Shown: positions 52,925 through 61,655, counted from the first letter of the stretch. The stretch: DNA of 64,000 nt from Streptomyces sp. YS415 (GCF_023544665.1 NZ_JAMJFL010000033.1:16010-80009), one strand, 5' to 3'. Numbers and translations: made by a program. The notes: generated by a model from the letters alone, not told the origin.

Positions 52925-54532
52925 TCACCTCTCCTTCTGCAGTACGGACAGCGCGGCGATGAGTTCGGCCTGTGGTTCCGGGTGGACGTCGAGGGCGTCG
53001 AGGGGGGCGAGCCGGCGCTCGCGCTCGGTGTGCATGACACGGTCCAGATGGTCGGCGAGGAGCCGTCCGCCCCGGTCGCGCAACCGCAGCGCGCCGTGGG
53101 CTCCGATGCGCTCGGCGAGCCCTTCGCCCGCGGAGCGGCCTCTACGGCCGCCCAGGAGCGCCGTGGCGACGAGGGCGGCGACCACCTCGGGGTCGGGCGC
53201 GGGGCTGCGGTCGAGGTCGCGTACCTCGTCCTCGGCGTACTCCTCCAGCTCGCGCCGCCAGCGCCGTACGGCCAGACCGATGCGGTGCTCGGCGGTCTCC
53301 AGGGTGGGATCGCGGTCCCGGAGGCCGGGGGCGCCCGCCGCCGGTTCGCGGCGCCAGGCTTCGTCGACGCGCTCGTCGGCGGCCGTGACGGAGCACACCA
53401 GGAGGGCCACGAGGCTCTCCACCAGGGAGTCCAGGAGTTCACCGGCCGTGCAGTCGAGGGGGAAGGCGCGCCAGCGCTTGAGGGCGTCGCCGGCGAGGAC
53501 GGCGCCGGACTGGAGACGGCCGCGTACGCGCGCGTACTCGCTGTCGTAGGCGGAGTCGACGGCGGCGGTGAGCCGGAGCGCGGCGGCGTACTGGGCGGCG
53601 GCGGCGCTGGCCAGTTCCGGCATCCGGGCCTTGAGGGAGTCGAGGACGCCGTAGGCCGTGCGGGCCATGACGTGCTGGCGGGCGGCCGGGTCCTGGGTCT
53701 GGTGGACGAGCCAGGTGCGCAGCGGCGCCACGGCGGTGGCCGGGAGCAGGCCGCCGCCCCAGGCCGACTCGGGCAGTTCGGGGACGGTGAAGCGGGGCAC
53801 ATGGCCGAGGCCGGCCTTGGTGAGCAGGGCGCCGTACTGCCGGGAGACCTCGGAGACGACCTGGTGGGGCACCCGGTCGAGAACAGTGACGAGGGTGACG
53901 TCGTACTCCTTGGCGGTGCGCAGCAGGTGCCAGGGGACGGCGTCGGCGTAGCGGGCGGCGGTGGTCACCATGACCCAGATGTCGGCGGCGCAGATGAGCT
54001 GGGCGGCAAGGACGCGGTTGTCGGCAACGAGGGAGTCGACGTCGGGCGCGTCGAGGAGGGCGAGGCCGCGCGGGAGTGTTTCGGCGGTTTCGACGCGCAG
54101 CACGCGCGCGGGGTCCTCGCCGGGGAGCAGGAGATCGTCCCCGGCCTCCTGCTGGGGCACCCAGACGCGGGTGAGGTCGGGCAGTACGCGCATCCCGCTG
54201 AACCAGTGATGATCCTCCGGATGGCAGACCAGCACCGGGGTCCGGGTGGTGGGCCGCAGCACCCCCGCCTCGCTGACCCGGGTGCCCACCAGGGAGTTGA
54301 CCAGAGTCGACTTGCCGGCCCCGGTGGAACCTCCCACGACGGCCAGGAGAGGAGCTTCGGGCTCTCTCAGCCGGGGCACCAAATAGTCGTCGAGCTGCGC
54401 GAGCAGTTCGTCGCGGTTGGCACGCGCGCGTGGCGCCCCCGGCAGGGGAAGCGGAAAGCGTGCGGCTGCGACACGGTCGCGCAGAGCGGAGAGTGCGTCG
54501 ATCAGCTGAGGCCGTACGTCCAAGGTCACCAC
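52925..54532 (-). CDS. Dynamin-like GTPase (first of a pair)
   Basis: The 535-residue protein has a GTPase domain with G1 VGGSTGAGKSTLVNSL, G3 LLDAPDVDS and a G4-like TVLDRV, followed by long helical regions. No clear membrane segment is seen. It is encoded directly before a second, membrane-anchored GTPase; tandem dynamin-like proteins often act as hetero-oligomers. The GTG at 54532 (VVTLDVRPQ) is chosen from the conserved start; GTG 54529 is an alternative. Upstream in-frame codons to 54679 are probably leader. Confidence 0.85.
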   Translation of the reverse strand: MVTLDVRPQLIDALSALRDRVAAARFPLPLPGAPRARANRDELLAQLDDYLVPRLREPEAPLLAVVGGSTGAGKSTLVNSLVGTRVSEAGVLRPTTRTPVLVCHPEDHHWFSGMRVLPDLTRVWVPQQEAGDDLLLPGEDPARVLRVETAETLPRGLALLDAPDVDSLVADNRVLAAQLICAADIWVMVTTAARYADAVPWHLLRTAKEYDVTLVTVLDRVPHQVVSEVSRQYGALLTKAGLGHVPRFTVPELPESAWGGGLLPATAVAPLRTWLVHQTQDPAARQHVMARTAYGVLDSLKARMPELASAAAAQYAAALRLTAAVDSAYDSEYARVRGRLQSGAVLAGDALKRWRAFPLDCTAGELLDSLVESLVALLVCSVTAADERVDEAWRREPAAGAPGLRDRDPTLETAEHRIGLAVRRWRRELEEYAEDEVRDLDRSPAPDPEVVAALVATALLGGRRGRSAGEGLAERIGAHGALRLRDRGGRLLADHLDRVMHTERERRLAPLDALDVHPEPQAELIAALSVLQKER

Positions 54533-54852
54533 ATGTGAAGAATGCCCAATTTTAGGGGAATTCTGAAGCATATGAGCATGTCTGCGCGCCGACGGAACAC
54601 AAGGGATGGAAGGGATGACCGGGACACCGGCATAGTCCAGGCATAACGAGTGCACAACACCCGGTGCGTGGGACGTCAAAAGCGGTGCACGATTCGTACC
54701 TGCCTGCGATTATCAGGACCGCTTCACCGAACCTCCACATCGAGCCACGGAGGCGAAGCAGCAGGGACAAGGACGCGGGAGCCCTATCCTTGTCCCCGGC
54801 AACGTCACGGAACAGCCCACACCCGGGCACCCACGACAGAGGCCACACACCG
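54533..54852. other. Intergenic region upstream of the GTPase pair and tRNA-Arg
   Basis: These 320 bases hold the leftward GTPase promoter and the rightward tRNA promoter. The sequence is less GC-rich near 54535-54580. No gene or strong motif is seen. Confidence 0.5.
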
Positions 54853-54928
54853 GCCCCCGTAGCTCAGTGGATAGAGCAGGCGCCTTCTAAGCGCTTGGCC
54901 GCAGGTTCGAGTCCTGCCGGGGGCGCCA
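54853..54928 (+). tRNA. tRNA-Arg (anticodon UCU), CCA encoded
   Basis: The acceptor arm GCCCCCG (54853-54859) pairs with CGGGGGC (54918-54924). The D-arm TAGCTCAGTGG, the anticodon loop CTTCTAA (54884-54890, anticodon TCT) and the T-loop GGTTCGAGTCC are standard. CCA at 54926-54928 is encoded. Its 3' end faces the integrase gene, so this is the integration site of the element to the right. Confidence 0.96.
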
Positions 54929-54934
54929 TTTCTC

Positions 54935-54960
54935 AGCTCTCCTCCGGGAGGGCTTTTTTT
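54935..54960 (+). terminator. Terminator of tRNA-Arg
   Basis: AGCTCTCC and GGGAGGGCT form an 8-bp stem (one G-T pair) closed by TCCG and followed by seven T (54954-54960), 7 bases after the tRNA CCA. Confidence 0.85.
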
Positions 54961-54993
54961 GCTGGTCAGAGCCCGTTTTACGGGGCGCGGGAG

Positions 54994-55037
54994 GGCCCCG
55001 GGCACTCCCCCGTCGATCATGGGAGCACTCCGGGGCC
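54994..55037 (-). terminator. Inverted repeat downstream of int
   Basis: GGCCCCGG (54994-55001) and CCGGGGCC (55030-55037) with an inner TCCC/GGGA pairing form a hairpin 70 bases beyond the int stop. It could end the int-xis-rep transcript or be part of the attachment region. Confidence 0.4.
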
Positions 55038-55108
55038 GTCCGGCTGTCACCGGGTTTTCGCGGGTGGCCGTGTCGAATGCGTGTCGAAGTTCTCGCCGCC
55101 GGAGTCCG

Positions 55109-56503
55109 TCACTCAGCGGGCGGCAACTCGGGAAGATCCCCGGCAGCTTCAAGCCGCCGCTTGAGATCCGGCAGCTGCCCGTCGACACACCGGGCGTATG
55201 TGGCAAGCAACACAGCAACACTGTTCCCGGCCCACTCCGCGACCTGGGCGGGAGGGATGCCGTCGTTGAGCCATTTGGTCAACCGCGTGTTGCGGTTGTC
55301 GTAGACACGTCGCCCGGTCGGCGAGTCGAAGACGTGCGGCGGCAGCACGGCCTTACGGGCGCTGCGCCAGGCCCGCCGGATGACGGACCCCGCGAGGATG
55401 CCGCCGAACTCCCCTTGGAACAGCAGATCACCCGGCCGGAGCTGCTCGTCCTCGATGTGCTGACGCAGGATGCGAGTCAGATCGGGGTGCCCGGGCACGG
55501 TGCGCGTCTCACCCTCCGCACGGCCCTTTAGATGGCGCCGCTCATGGATCTCCCCGGTGTCCGTCCACTGCTTGCCGACCTCCGGGGTCGCGGTGTGGAT
55601 CAGCAACTCGCACCACTGGTCGGCAGCTTGGACGGGTGGCAGGGTCACGTCCTCAACTCGCATCGCCACGGCTTCCTCTGGTCGAGGCCCGCAGTAGTAG
55701 AGCGTGGCGAAGAAGGCGTGCAGTCGCTTGCCACCCCGCGGCCGGCGGCGGATCCAGTCGAGGATCGCGGCCGCCTGCTCGGGATTCAGCAAGGACCGTT
55801 TGTCTACGGCGTTCGTGGTCTTCGTGGCGCCCGTCGACTCCTTGCCCTTGGGCAGAGTGTTCTCCCGCAGGATTCGCCGCCGGACGGCGTACTGCAAGGC
55901 CACGTTGAGGATGCGGCGGTTGCGCTTCCTGGACCAAGCCGCCGCTTGCTTGCCGTCGAGACGGGTGTCGATGGCCCGCAGGATCTGCTCGACACGCTCA
56001 GGGTCCTCCCAGACCGAGATGGGGAGGGAGTTCCGCTCGATCCATCTGAGGATCGCCGCCACATCCCGGGGCGCGTCCGGTCGTCGGTTCGTGTTGAACG
56101 CCCACTCCCGGAGGGCCGTGCGCACGTCAGCGGGCGCGAACTGAGTGGGCTTGGCCCGGAGAAGCGTGATGGTGGTCGCGGTCAGGGTCTTGGCGACGTT
56201 CTTACGGCTGTTGCCGCCGAGTTGAGGCCAGCGGGCATCCACGTACTCGACGGCGAACCGGTACCAGCTCATGTCAGCGGCCTTGGAGCGGTGGGACACG
56301 GGAAGACCGGTGCTGACCACGAAGGCTTCGCCCTTGCCCGTAGCCTGGATGAGTCCGGAGCGGAAGCCCTCGGCAAGCGCGACCGTGTCGAAGGGCTCGC
56401 GCCAACGCTTGCCCGCCACGACCCACCTCACGGTGTAGGTGGTCTTCCGGGCGCCCTTGTAGACCAGGATCTTGTAGATCTTGACGTCGAAAGTGGTCTC
56501 CAT
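55109..56503 (-). CDS. int: Tyrosine-type site-specific integrase
   Basis: The 464-residue recombinase has an N-terminal arm-binding domain, a core-binding domain and a catalytic domain. Visible catalytic elements are the first Arg in CGPRPEEAVAMR, the second Arg in YDNRNTRLTKWL and the nucleophile Tyr in VLLATYARCVDG. The usual H-x-x-R and GH-S boxes read YDNR and AGNS, the latter being common in actinobacterial integrases. ATG at 56503 overlaps the xis stop by one base (TGATG). Its position next to the tRNA 3' end defines attL. Confidence 0.95.
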   Translation of the reverse strand: METTFDVKIYKILVYKGARKTTYTVRWVVAGKRWREPFDTVALAEGFRSGLIQATGKGEAFVVSTGLPVSHRSKAADMSWYRFAVEYVDARWPQLGGNSRKNVAKTLTATTITLLRAKPTQFAPADVRTALREWAFNTNRRPDAPRDVAAILRWIERNSLPISVWEDPERVEQILRAIDTRLDGKQAAAWSRKRNRRILNVALQYAVRRRILRENTLPKGKESTGATKTTNAVDKRSLLNPEQAAAILDWIRRRPRGGKRLHAFFATLYYCGPRPEEAVAMRVEDVTLPPVQAADQWCELLIHTATPEVGKQWTDTGEIHERRHLKGRAEGETRTVPGHPDLTRILRQHIEDEQLRPGDLLFQGEFGGILAGSVIRRAWRSARKAVLPPHVFDSPTGRRVYDNRNTRLTKWLNDGIPPAQVAEWAGNSVAVLLATYARCVDGQLPDLKRRLEAAGDLPELPPAE

Positions 56504-56703
56504 CAGGCGGCGTCCTCGCGGTCGTCGAGCCACAGGTTGAGGTCACTGCGGCGGATGCGGAGGTCGCCGTTCGGAAGCTTGATGCAGCGGGGCGCGCGGC
56601 GCTTGGCCCGCCAGTCGTAGAAGGTCGAGCGGGAGATGGCCAGTTCCTCGCAGACCTCCGCGAGGGTGAGCATCGTGCGTCGTGACCGGATGGCCGTGGT
56701 CAT
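56503..56703 (-). CDS. xis: Excisionase (MerR-like helix-turn-helix)
   Basis: The 66-residue protein is a winged HTH of the excisionase family: MLTLAEVCEELAISRSTFYD, then WRAKRRAPRCIKLPNGDLRI and the closing SDLNLWLDD. It should bend attL/attR DNA to favour Int-mediated excision. The ATG overlaps the repSA stop (ATGA) and the stop overlaps int (TGATG), so rep, xis and int form one coupled operon as in pSAM2. Confidence 0.93.
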   Translation of the reverse strand: MTTAIRSRRTMLTLAEVCEELAISRSTFYDWRAKRRAPRCIKLPNGDLRIRRSDLNLWLDDREDAA

Positions 56704-58082
56704 TCCGTGCTCCCTTCGGTCAGGAGGACATCCCGGGCGGTCTCGCGGTTGGTCTGGAGGTCGCGGGCGATCGTGGCGGCGAGGGCGGCTTCGCCAGGGG
56801 TGTGGCCGTGGCCGGCGTACTGCCAGTCCGCCAGGACGAGGACGGTGTCCGGCTCGCGGTCGTCGATACCGAGGGCATCCTGTGCGGCTCGGTAGTCGGC
56901 GCGTGCCTGGCGGAGGGCGCCGAGGGTGGTGGAGTAGGTGCGCGACTTCGACGAGAAGTGCCCGCGGAAGCCGAGCATGTGAGCCCATGCCCAGAGGCGC
57001 CGATCCGGGTACAGGGCGTCCAGGTCGCGGCATGCCCTGATGAGCCGCCGGGTGTGGTCGGGGACCTGGTGGCGGTCTAGTTCGGCGAGTTCGCCGATAC
57101 GGCGGTCCAGGGTGCCGGTGTTCTCGGCCGCCTTGGTGGCGTACTTGGCCACGTACGAGGCGACGGCCTGCTCGGTGATGTCGGAGCCGTCGCCGAAGGC
57201 CTTGACCGGGCGGACGTCGAGCTGTCGGCCCCAGCGGAAGGTGCGGGCGGGTTCGTCATCGGCAGCTGGGACCGAGACGGATGTGTACGGGTGACCGGCG
57301 GCGGCACATATCGCGTCTCTGAGGAGATCCACCGTTGCCCAGCCGGGAGGCGGTGTGCCGGGCCCGGCGGGTCCGTCGAGGCGTACGACCGCGTGGAAGT
57401 GCAGGGCGCCGCGCCTCTGGAACTCGGCAACCTTGCCGTACGAGACGCGCAGATGGTCGGAGAGCTCCCGGCGGGTGAGGCCGGCGCGGGTGGCGAGTTC
57501 GCGGCGGAGCCGGGTGGTGAAGCGCTGCCAGAGCTGTCCGGCGTGGTTGTTGAACAGCACGGCGCCCGCGTAGTCGTAGGTGTCCGGGTCGAGGGCAGTG
57601 CCCAGCTCGGGCGCGCCGGGGGCGTGTTGGGTGCCGCAGCGGCAGGCGCCGTGGTCGGGGCGGTTGTGGACCTGGCCGAAGGAGGGGGCTGTGAGGGTGG
57701 CGAAGACGCGCGGGTGGTCGCGGACGGTGGCGGGGATGTCGCGGCGGTCGTCTCCGGCGAGGCCCGCGCGAATCAGGTGGTAGGTGTCGCCCGCGTACGT
57801 CCGGGCGCAGGCTGGGCACCGGGAGGCGCGGCGGTTGCCGCAGGCGAGGCGGAGGCGTCCGCCCGGCTCGTCGGCGGTGGTGTAGTGGTGCAGGGTCTCG
57901 CCGGTGGTCTTGTCCTTGGTGAGGGTCCAGCCGGTGAGGTGGATCGGGTCGGAGCAGCCGCCGGTGCGGCGGATCTGGTCTTCCCACCGGGTGTAGTCGG
58001 GGGCCGAGGCGACCCGGAGGAGGTCGCCGAGGATGATCGGATCGAGCAACGGGGCAGGTACGGACGAGGCGCGATGCGCCAT
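56700..58082 (-). CDS. repSA: Replication initiator RepSA
   Basis: The 460-residue protein resembles RepSA of pSAM2, which nicks the origin for rolling-circle replication. The HUH-type motif is GALHFHAVVRLDG, and the candidate catalytic tyrosine(s) lie in AVASYVAKYATKAAE. A Cys-rich stretch (CGNRRASRCPACARTY) and CRCGTQH suggest zinc binding near the N-terminus. ATG at 58082 follows AAGGAAG. The tail overlaps xis. Confidence 0.93.
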   Translation of the reverse strand: MAHRASSVPAPLLDPIILGDLLRVASAPDYTRWEDQIRRTGGCSDPIHLTGWTLTKDKTTGETLHHYTTADEPGGRLRLACGNRRASRCPACARTYAGDTYHLIRAGLAGDDRRDIPATVRDHPRVFATLTAPSFGQVHNRPDHGACRCGTQHAPGAPELGTALDPDTYDYAGAVLFNNHAGQLWQRFTTRLRRELATRAGLTRRELSDHLRVSYGKVAEFQRRGALHFHAVVRLDGPAGPGTPPPGWATVDLLRDAICAAAGHPYTSVSVPAADDEPARTFRWGRQLDVRPVKAFGDGSDITEQAVASYVAKYATKAAENTGTLDRRIGELAELDRHQVPDHTRRLIRACRDLDALYPDRRLWAWAHMLGFRGHFSSKSRTYSTTLGALRQARADYRAAQDALGIDDREPDTVLVLADWQYAGHGHTPGEAALAATIARDLQTNRETARDVLLTEGSTE

Positions 58083-58171
58083 GCTGGGGTCTTCCTTCCG
58101 GTTATGCGATCGGACAGGGACGGCGCCCGGGCGGCGGATGCTTGGCGGTATCGAGGCCGCCCGGGGGCCGG

Positions 58172-58492
58172 TCAGCGTTGCTTGGCCTCGGCGCGGACGA
58201 GGGAGCGGATCACCAGAGCGCAGACGGCGACCGAGGCCCCGGTGATGGCGACCGCCAGGAGCAGGGAGACCAGGACGGCGCCGACGACCAGGACGACGGC
58301 CGTCCCGCCGCCGATGAGAGCGAGGGCGGTGCCGGGGGTGAGCTGGACCGTGGGCCGGGTCGGCGTCGAGGCGGCGACCGGGGCAGGGGCCGGAAGCTGC
58401 GGGCCCGGAACGACGGTGGTCGGCTCCACAAACGCTCGCGGCGTGACGTTGCCGGTGGGCATCGGGTTGGTCGGGATCTTCGGGCGGAGCAT
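58172..58492 (-). CDS. SpdD-like spread protein
   Basis: The 106-residue protein has a Pro-rich N-terminus (IPTNPMPTGNVTPRAF) and a long hydrophobic stretch giving two helices (LALIGGGTAVVLVVGAVLV; LAVAITGASVAVCALVIRSL). It matches Spd proteins that help intramycelial spread of Streptomyces plasmids. ATG at 58492 has AAGGGAG upstream. Confidence 0.75.
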   Translation of the reverse strand: MLRPKIPTNPMPTGNVTPRAFVEPTTVVPGPQLPAPAPVAASTPTRPTVQLTPGTALALIGGGTAVVLVVGAVLVSLLLAVAITGASVAVCALVIRSLVRAEAKQR

Positions 58493-58515
58493 CGGTGTTC
58501 TCCCTTCGGGCCGTG

Positions 58516-58671
58516 CTACTTGACGAAGCTGTCGATGACGGGGGCCAGCACGCTGTCGGCGAGGAGGAAGCCGCCGAGGAGGATGACGGCGATGAGCCAC
58601 AAGGGCGGGCGGATGAGCTTGACGCCGAGGTAGCCGACAGCGAGCAGCGCGAGCCAGAGCGGAACGTCCAT
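58516..58671 (-). CDS. Small AICE membrane protein (51 aa)
   Basis: A short frame begins MDVPLWLALLAVGYLGVKLI and ends VIDSFVK, with AGGAGG ahead of its ATG. It contains two hydrophobic helices. Small membrane proteins of this type are common between spd genes and probably take part in spread. It fills an otherwise empty gap and is tightly packed with its neighbours. Confidence 0.75.
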   Translation of the reverse strand: MDVPLWLALLAVGYLGVKLIRPPLWLIAVILLGGFLLADSVLAPVIDSFVK

Positions 58672-58683
58672 CGGGTCGGCCTC

Positions 58684-58875
58684 CTAGCTGACGCGGCAAC
58701 GGTGGGTGCGGGCGGCGAGCTGTGCGGCGGACTGGCTGGAGTAGTCGGCGGACCAACCGCAACGGTCGGCGGTGCACACGGCGGCGTGCTTTGTGCGGCC
58801 GTGACGGTCTCGGTGGGTGCCGATCTGCACGGGGCCGATCCGCATCACGGAGTGGAAGGAGTCGCGGGCAGGCAT
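58684..58875 (-). CDS. Mobile element transfer protein, zinc-finger-like (63 aa)
   Basis: The 63-residue basic protein (MPARDSFHSVMRIGPVQIGT) has a CTADRCGW ... ARTHRC pattern that could bind zinc. Near-identical small proteins occur in many Streptomyces AICEs and are named mobile element transfer proteins. The start lies 1 base after the stop of the upstream gene. Confidence 0.85.
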   Translation of the reverse strand: MPARDSFHSVMRIGPVQIGTHRDRHGRTKHAAVCTADRCGWSADYSSQSAAQLAARTHRCRVS

Positions 58876-58876
58876 G

Positions 58877-59071
58877 TCAGTCGGTCTCCTCTCGGTTCGC
58901 GGTCGGGTCGGGGAAGGCGGCGCGGATGCCGGCGGCGGTGGCCGGGTCGGTGGTGAGTTGGGCGGCTTTCTCGGCGAGCATGAAGGCGAGGTAGGGCCGG
59001 TTGGCGGCGGCCATCTCGCGGGCGCCGTCGAGGTAGTCGGCAACGGTCAGGTCGGTGGGGTTGAAGCTCAT
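58877..59071 (-). CDS. Small conserved AICE protein (64 aa)
   Basis: The 64-residue soluble protein (MSFNPTDLTVADYLDGAREM) is helical, with no known motif. Its ATG overlaps the stop of the DUF2637 gene (ATGA). It resembles short conserved proteins of AICE spread operons; its role is unknown. Confidence 0.75.
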   Translation of the reverse strand: MSFNPTDLTVADYLDGAREMAAANRPYLAFMLAEKAAQLTTDPATAAGIRAAFPDPTANREETD

Positions 59072-59739
59072 CTGTCGTTCCCTTCGGGTCTGGTGAGTTG
59101 GGCGGCGATGGCGTCGGCGAGCTGGGGTGGGACGCCGAGGCGAGTGCGGAGGGTGTCGGTGTCGATCTGGGCGCCGGTGCGGGCGTGATGGTCGTCAGCG
59201 ACCTTGCGGGCGTGCTCGACGAGCGCGGCCGGGACCGGCACGGCGGGGGTTTCCTCGGCGTGCGGGGCGGCGACGTGTTCGGGCAGCCACTGCGGCTCAG
59301 CGACGGCGGCCGGTTCAGACAGCGCCTCGTGCTCGGAGTCCGAGGCGGAGGGTGTCGGCGGAGCCGGGGAAGGGCCCGCGGGTGAGTGGGCGAGGAGGGT
59401 GCCGCCCATGAAGGCGAGGGCGGGCCAGGCGGCGACGAGGATGCGCAGCCAGTTCGGGACGTCGCCGAGGTCGAGGAGTCCGGCGGTGGCGACGTTGGCG
59501 CCGAGCGAGGCGACCAGGGCGATGAGGAACCAGCACCAGGCCAGCCGAGACGGCCCATCGGCACGCAGCCGACGCCAGGCGGCGACCAGGAGCAGGTCCA
59601 CCGAGACCGGGTAGGCCCAGGCTTTCCATCCGGTCTGCCCGGCAGCGGCGGCGAGGTCATGGAGATGGGCGAAGGACAGCGCCCCGGCGATAACGGCCTG
59701 AACGAGGACGGCGTCGATGCGGAGAGCGGGGCGGGCCAT
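59068..59739 (-). CDS. DUF2637 spread protein (SpdB-like)
   Basis: The 223-residue protein has four membrane helices in its first ~120 residues (VIAGALSFAHLHDLAAAAG, YPVSVDLLLVAAWRRLR, WCWFLIALVASLGANVATAG, ILVAAWPALAFMGGTLL), the DUF2637 pattern. A soluble C-terminal domain (~130-223) contains an HTH-like segment (RLGVPPQLADAIAAQL). It probably forms part of the septal pore used for intramycelial plasmid spread. GGAAGGAG precedes the ATG. Confidence 0.88.
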   Translation of the reverse strand: MARPALRIDAVLVQAVIAGALSFAHLHDLAAAAGQTGWKAWAYPVSVDLLLVAAWRRLRADGPSRLAWCWFLIALVASLGANVATAGLLDLGDVPNWLRILVAAWPALAFMGGTLLAHSPAGPSPAPPTPSASDSEHEALSEPAAVAEPQWLPEHVAAPHAEETPAVPVPAALVEHARKVADDHHARTGAQIDTDTLRTRLGVPPQLADAIAAQLTRPEGNDR

Positions 59740-59822
59740 CGCGGCTCCTTCCTGTGATCAGGCATGGCGGGGTAGGGACCTGGCGCGTAGGACGGTCACG
59801 CCGACTGGGGGGATGGGGCGGG

Positions 59823-61178
59823 TCAGGCCGTGGCGGGAGCTGTCTTGGACAGCGGCACGCGGGCCGAGGGCATCGCGGCGACCGCGGGCCGGAAGGGCGC
59901 GAGGGCGGGCACGTCGGGGGTGCGGTCGGCGTACCGATTGCAGATGTTCACGGCTTGGCGCAGTGAGGTGTGCGGGGCGCGGATGCGGTGCCAGCCGCCG
60001 GTGGAGTCTCCGGCGATGGCGATGCCGCGCGTCTCGGCGGGAATCTGGATGGCGGCGAGGACGGCGTCCGGAGCGATGTCACCGAAGGCCATGTTCGCGG
60101 ACGTTTCGTCGTTGACGCGGTGCGCGGTACGGCCGGTGAGCTGGGCCCGGAGCATGGTGATGCCCTTGCCGAGTTCGGAGCCGAAGCGCTGCCCGCAGAT
60201 CTCCAGGTAGACGCCGGCCGCGCGGCCGAGCTGGGCGAGGCGGACAAGGGCGGTGACGATCCGGTCCCGGCGCTTCTCTTCCTCTTTGCTTGCGTAGAGG
60301 GCGAGTTCGGCGACTTCGTCGACCAGGACGACGACGGGCACCGGCCGCAGGTCCTCGGGCAGATCCCAGATGTCGGCGGCGATCTCCGCATCCGGCACGG
60401 CAACGCTGATCCGCTGTTGAGCGCGGATGAGTTGATACACGTCCTGCATGTGGGACACCAGCGCCTCCAGCAGCTCCAGCGCGGTATCGGGGTTGTCGGC
60501 GAGAGCGGAGAACCGGTGGGCCAGCGGGAAGAGTTCGACACCTTGCTTGCAGTCGATGCCGACCAGCGCGACGTGTTGTGAGGCGAGCCCGGCGACGAGG
60601 TTGCGCTGATAGACGGACTTGCCGGACTCCGTAGCGCCGAGGGTCAGACCGTGCGGGACAGCACGGTAGTCGCGGTAGTGGACCGAACCGTCCTCCCGCA
60701 GAGCGACCGGTATGCGCATAGGCCGGGTGTCGGTCTTGGCCGGTATCTGCACTCGCTTGAGCACGTCGTACCCGGTCATCCGGATCTCGACTACACCGGA
60801 GCGCACCTCACGGGAGGTCACTCCGTACATCCCGAAGGAGTGGCGCAGCCGGTCCGTGGCGGCGGCGACGTCGAAGGCGTCCTGTCCCGGGCGGAGTTTG
60901 AGCCGGAGGACCAGGCCGGTACGGGTGGGCCGGAGTCGCAGGATGCGCGGCGCGCGGGATTCCGGCGCCGGGCGGTTGGCCATCCGGGCCAGCATCAGCC
61001 GCCAGCGGGACGGCGGGACCGTGAGCCCGCAGGCTTCCATGACGGAGGCGTAGCGGACCAGGACCCGCACGGCAGCGAGGGTGACCCCGAAGGTCAGCCA
61101 GTACCAGGCGGGACGCCGCCACCGCAGGAAACCCGCAGCGGCGACGACCAGCAGCATTAAGACGGTCGGCCATGTCAT
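59823..61178 (-). CDS. traSA: FtsK/SpoIIIE-type DNA translocase TraSA
   Basis: The 451-residue transfer protein has one or two N-terminal membrane helices (LMLLVVAAAGFLRWR, YWLTFGVTLAAVRVLV) and an FtsK-like motor with Walker A GATESGKSVYQ and Walker B VVVLVDEVAEL. Such proteins alone pump double-stranded element DNA into the recipient. The DNA-recognition winged helix at the end is short. It follows the SCO3933-type gene by 3 bases. Confidence 0.94.
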   Translation of the reverse strand: MTWPTVLMLLVVAAAGFLRWRRPAWYWLTFGVTLAAVRVLVRYASVMEACGLTVPPSRWRLMLARMANRPAPESRAPRILRLRPTRTGLVLRLKLRPGQDAFDVAAATDRLRHSFGMYGVTSREVRSGVVEIRMTGYDVLKRVQIPAKTDTRPMRIPVALREDGSVHYRDYRAVPHGLTLGATESGKSVYQRNLVAGLASQHVALVGIDCKQGVELFPLAHRFSALADNPDTALELLEALVSHMQDVYQLIRAQQRISVAVPDAEIAADIWDLPEDLRPVPVVVLVDEVAELALYASKEEEKRRDRIVTALVRLAQLGRAAGVYLEICGQRFGSELGKGITMLRAQLTGRTAHRVNDETSANMAFGDIAPDAVLAAIQIPAETRGIAIAGDSTGGWHRIRAPHTSLRQAVNICNRYADRTPDVPALAPFRPAVAAMPSARVPLSKTAPATA

Positions 61179-61181
61179 GGC

Positions 61182-61538
61182 TCAGGCCGCCTTCGAACCC
61201 GTGCCCATGGTGGCCAAGGAGGTGACGGCGACCGCGCGGAAGGCGATGCCGTGCCGCTTCTGGCCGTTGAACTCGTTCTCCCACGGCCGGGCGACCAGCC
61301 CCGTGAGGGCGGCCGGGGTGCCCATGGTCAGGTCACCGGAGATCCCGGTCTCCGGGACGGTGACGGACAGGATCTCGACCTCGTCGTTGGCCGCGAACAT
61401 CACGTCCACGGTCATCAGCTTCGCGCCGGTCTCGGCGTCGGTGGCGATCTCACCGGTACGGCGGTCACGCACCTTCGGCTGCGGGGTCTTAGCGACCATC
61501 ACGGTCGCGGCGGAGGTGTCGACAGGGATCTGACGCAC
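61182..61538 (-). CDS. SCO3933-family regulatory protein
   Basis: The 118-residue protein starts with GTG (VRQIPVDTSAATVMVAK), with GGAG 8 bases upstream; a 12-codon longer start would overlap the promoter. The pattern KVRDRRTGEIATDAETG with ARPWENEFNGQKRHGIAFRA is that of the SCO3933 family found before traSA in AICEs. A regulatory or DNA-binding role is inferred from the family. Confidence 0.85.
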   Translation of the reverse strand: MRQIPVDTSAATVMVAKTPQPKVRDRRTGEIATDAETGAKLMTVDVMFAANDEVEILSVTVPETGISGDLTMGTPAALTGLVARPWENEFNGQKRHGIAFRAVAVTSLATMGTGSKAA

Positions 61539-61569
61539 AGCGAACACTCCTCTATAGATGCTGAACTCC

Positions 61570-61591
61570 GTCACTCATGCATATGAGTGAC
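61570..61591. promoter_or_regulatory. Palindromic operator upstream of the transfer operon
   Basis: GTCACTCAT (61570-61578) and ATGAGTGAC (61583-61591) are perfect 9-bp arms around GCAT, 32 bases upstream of the SCO3933-type start. A TATAGA hexamer lies between it and the gene. It is a likely KorSA (GntR) site. Confidence 0.6.
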
Positions 61592-61609
61592 ATGAAGAAG
61601 AGTGCACCA

Positions 61610-61629
61610 CTCCTATATATGAGTCAACC
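61610..61629 (-). promoter_or_regulatory. Shared promoter/operator element, copy 1 (transfer operon)
   Basis: On the minus strand it reads GGTTGACTCATATATAGGAG, containing a -35-like TTGACT. It matches the element before the GntR gene at 18 of 20 positions. Confidence 0.6.
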
Positions 61630-61655
61630 CGTCGCGACTCCGAAGTCACGACGGG
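61628..61655 (-). terminator. Weak hairpin beyond the GntR gene stop
   Basis: CCCGTCG (61628-61634) pairs with CGACGGG (61649-61655), 22 bases past the GntR stop on the minus strand; there is no T-run. Confidence 0.35.
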
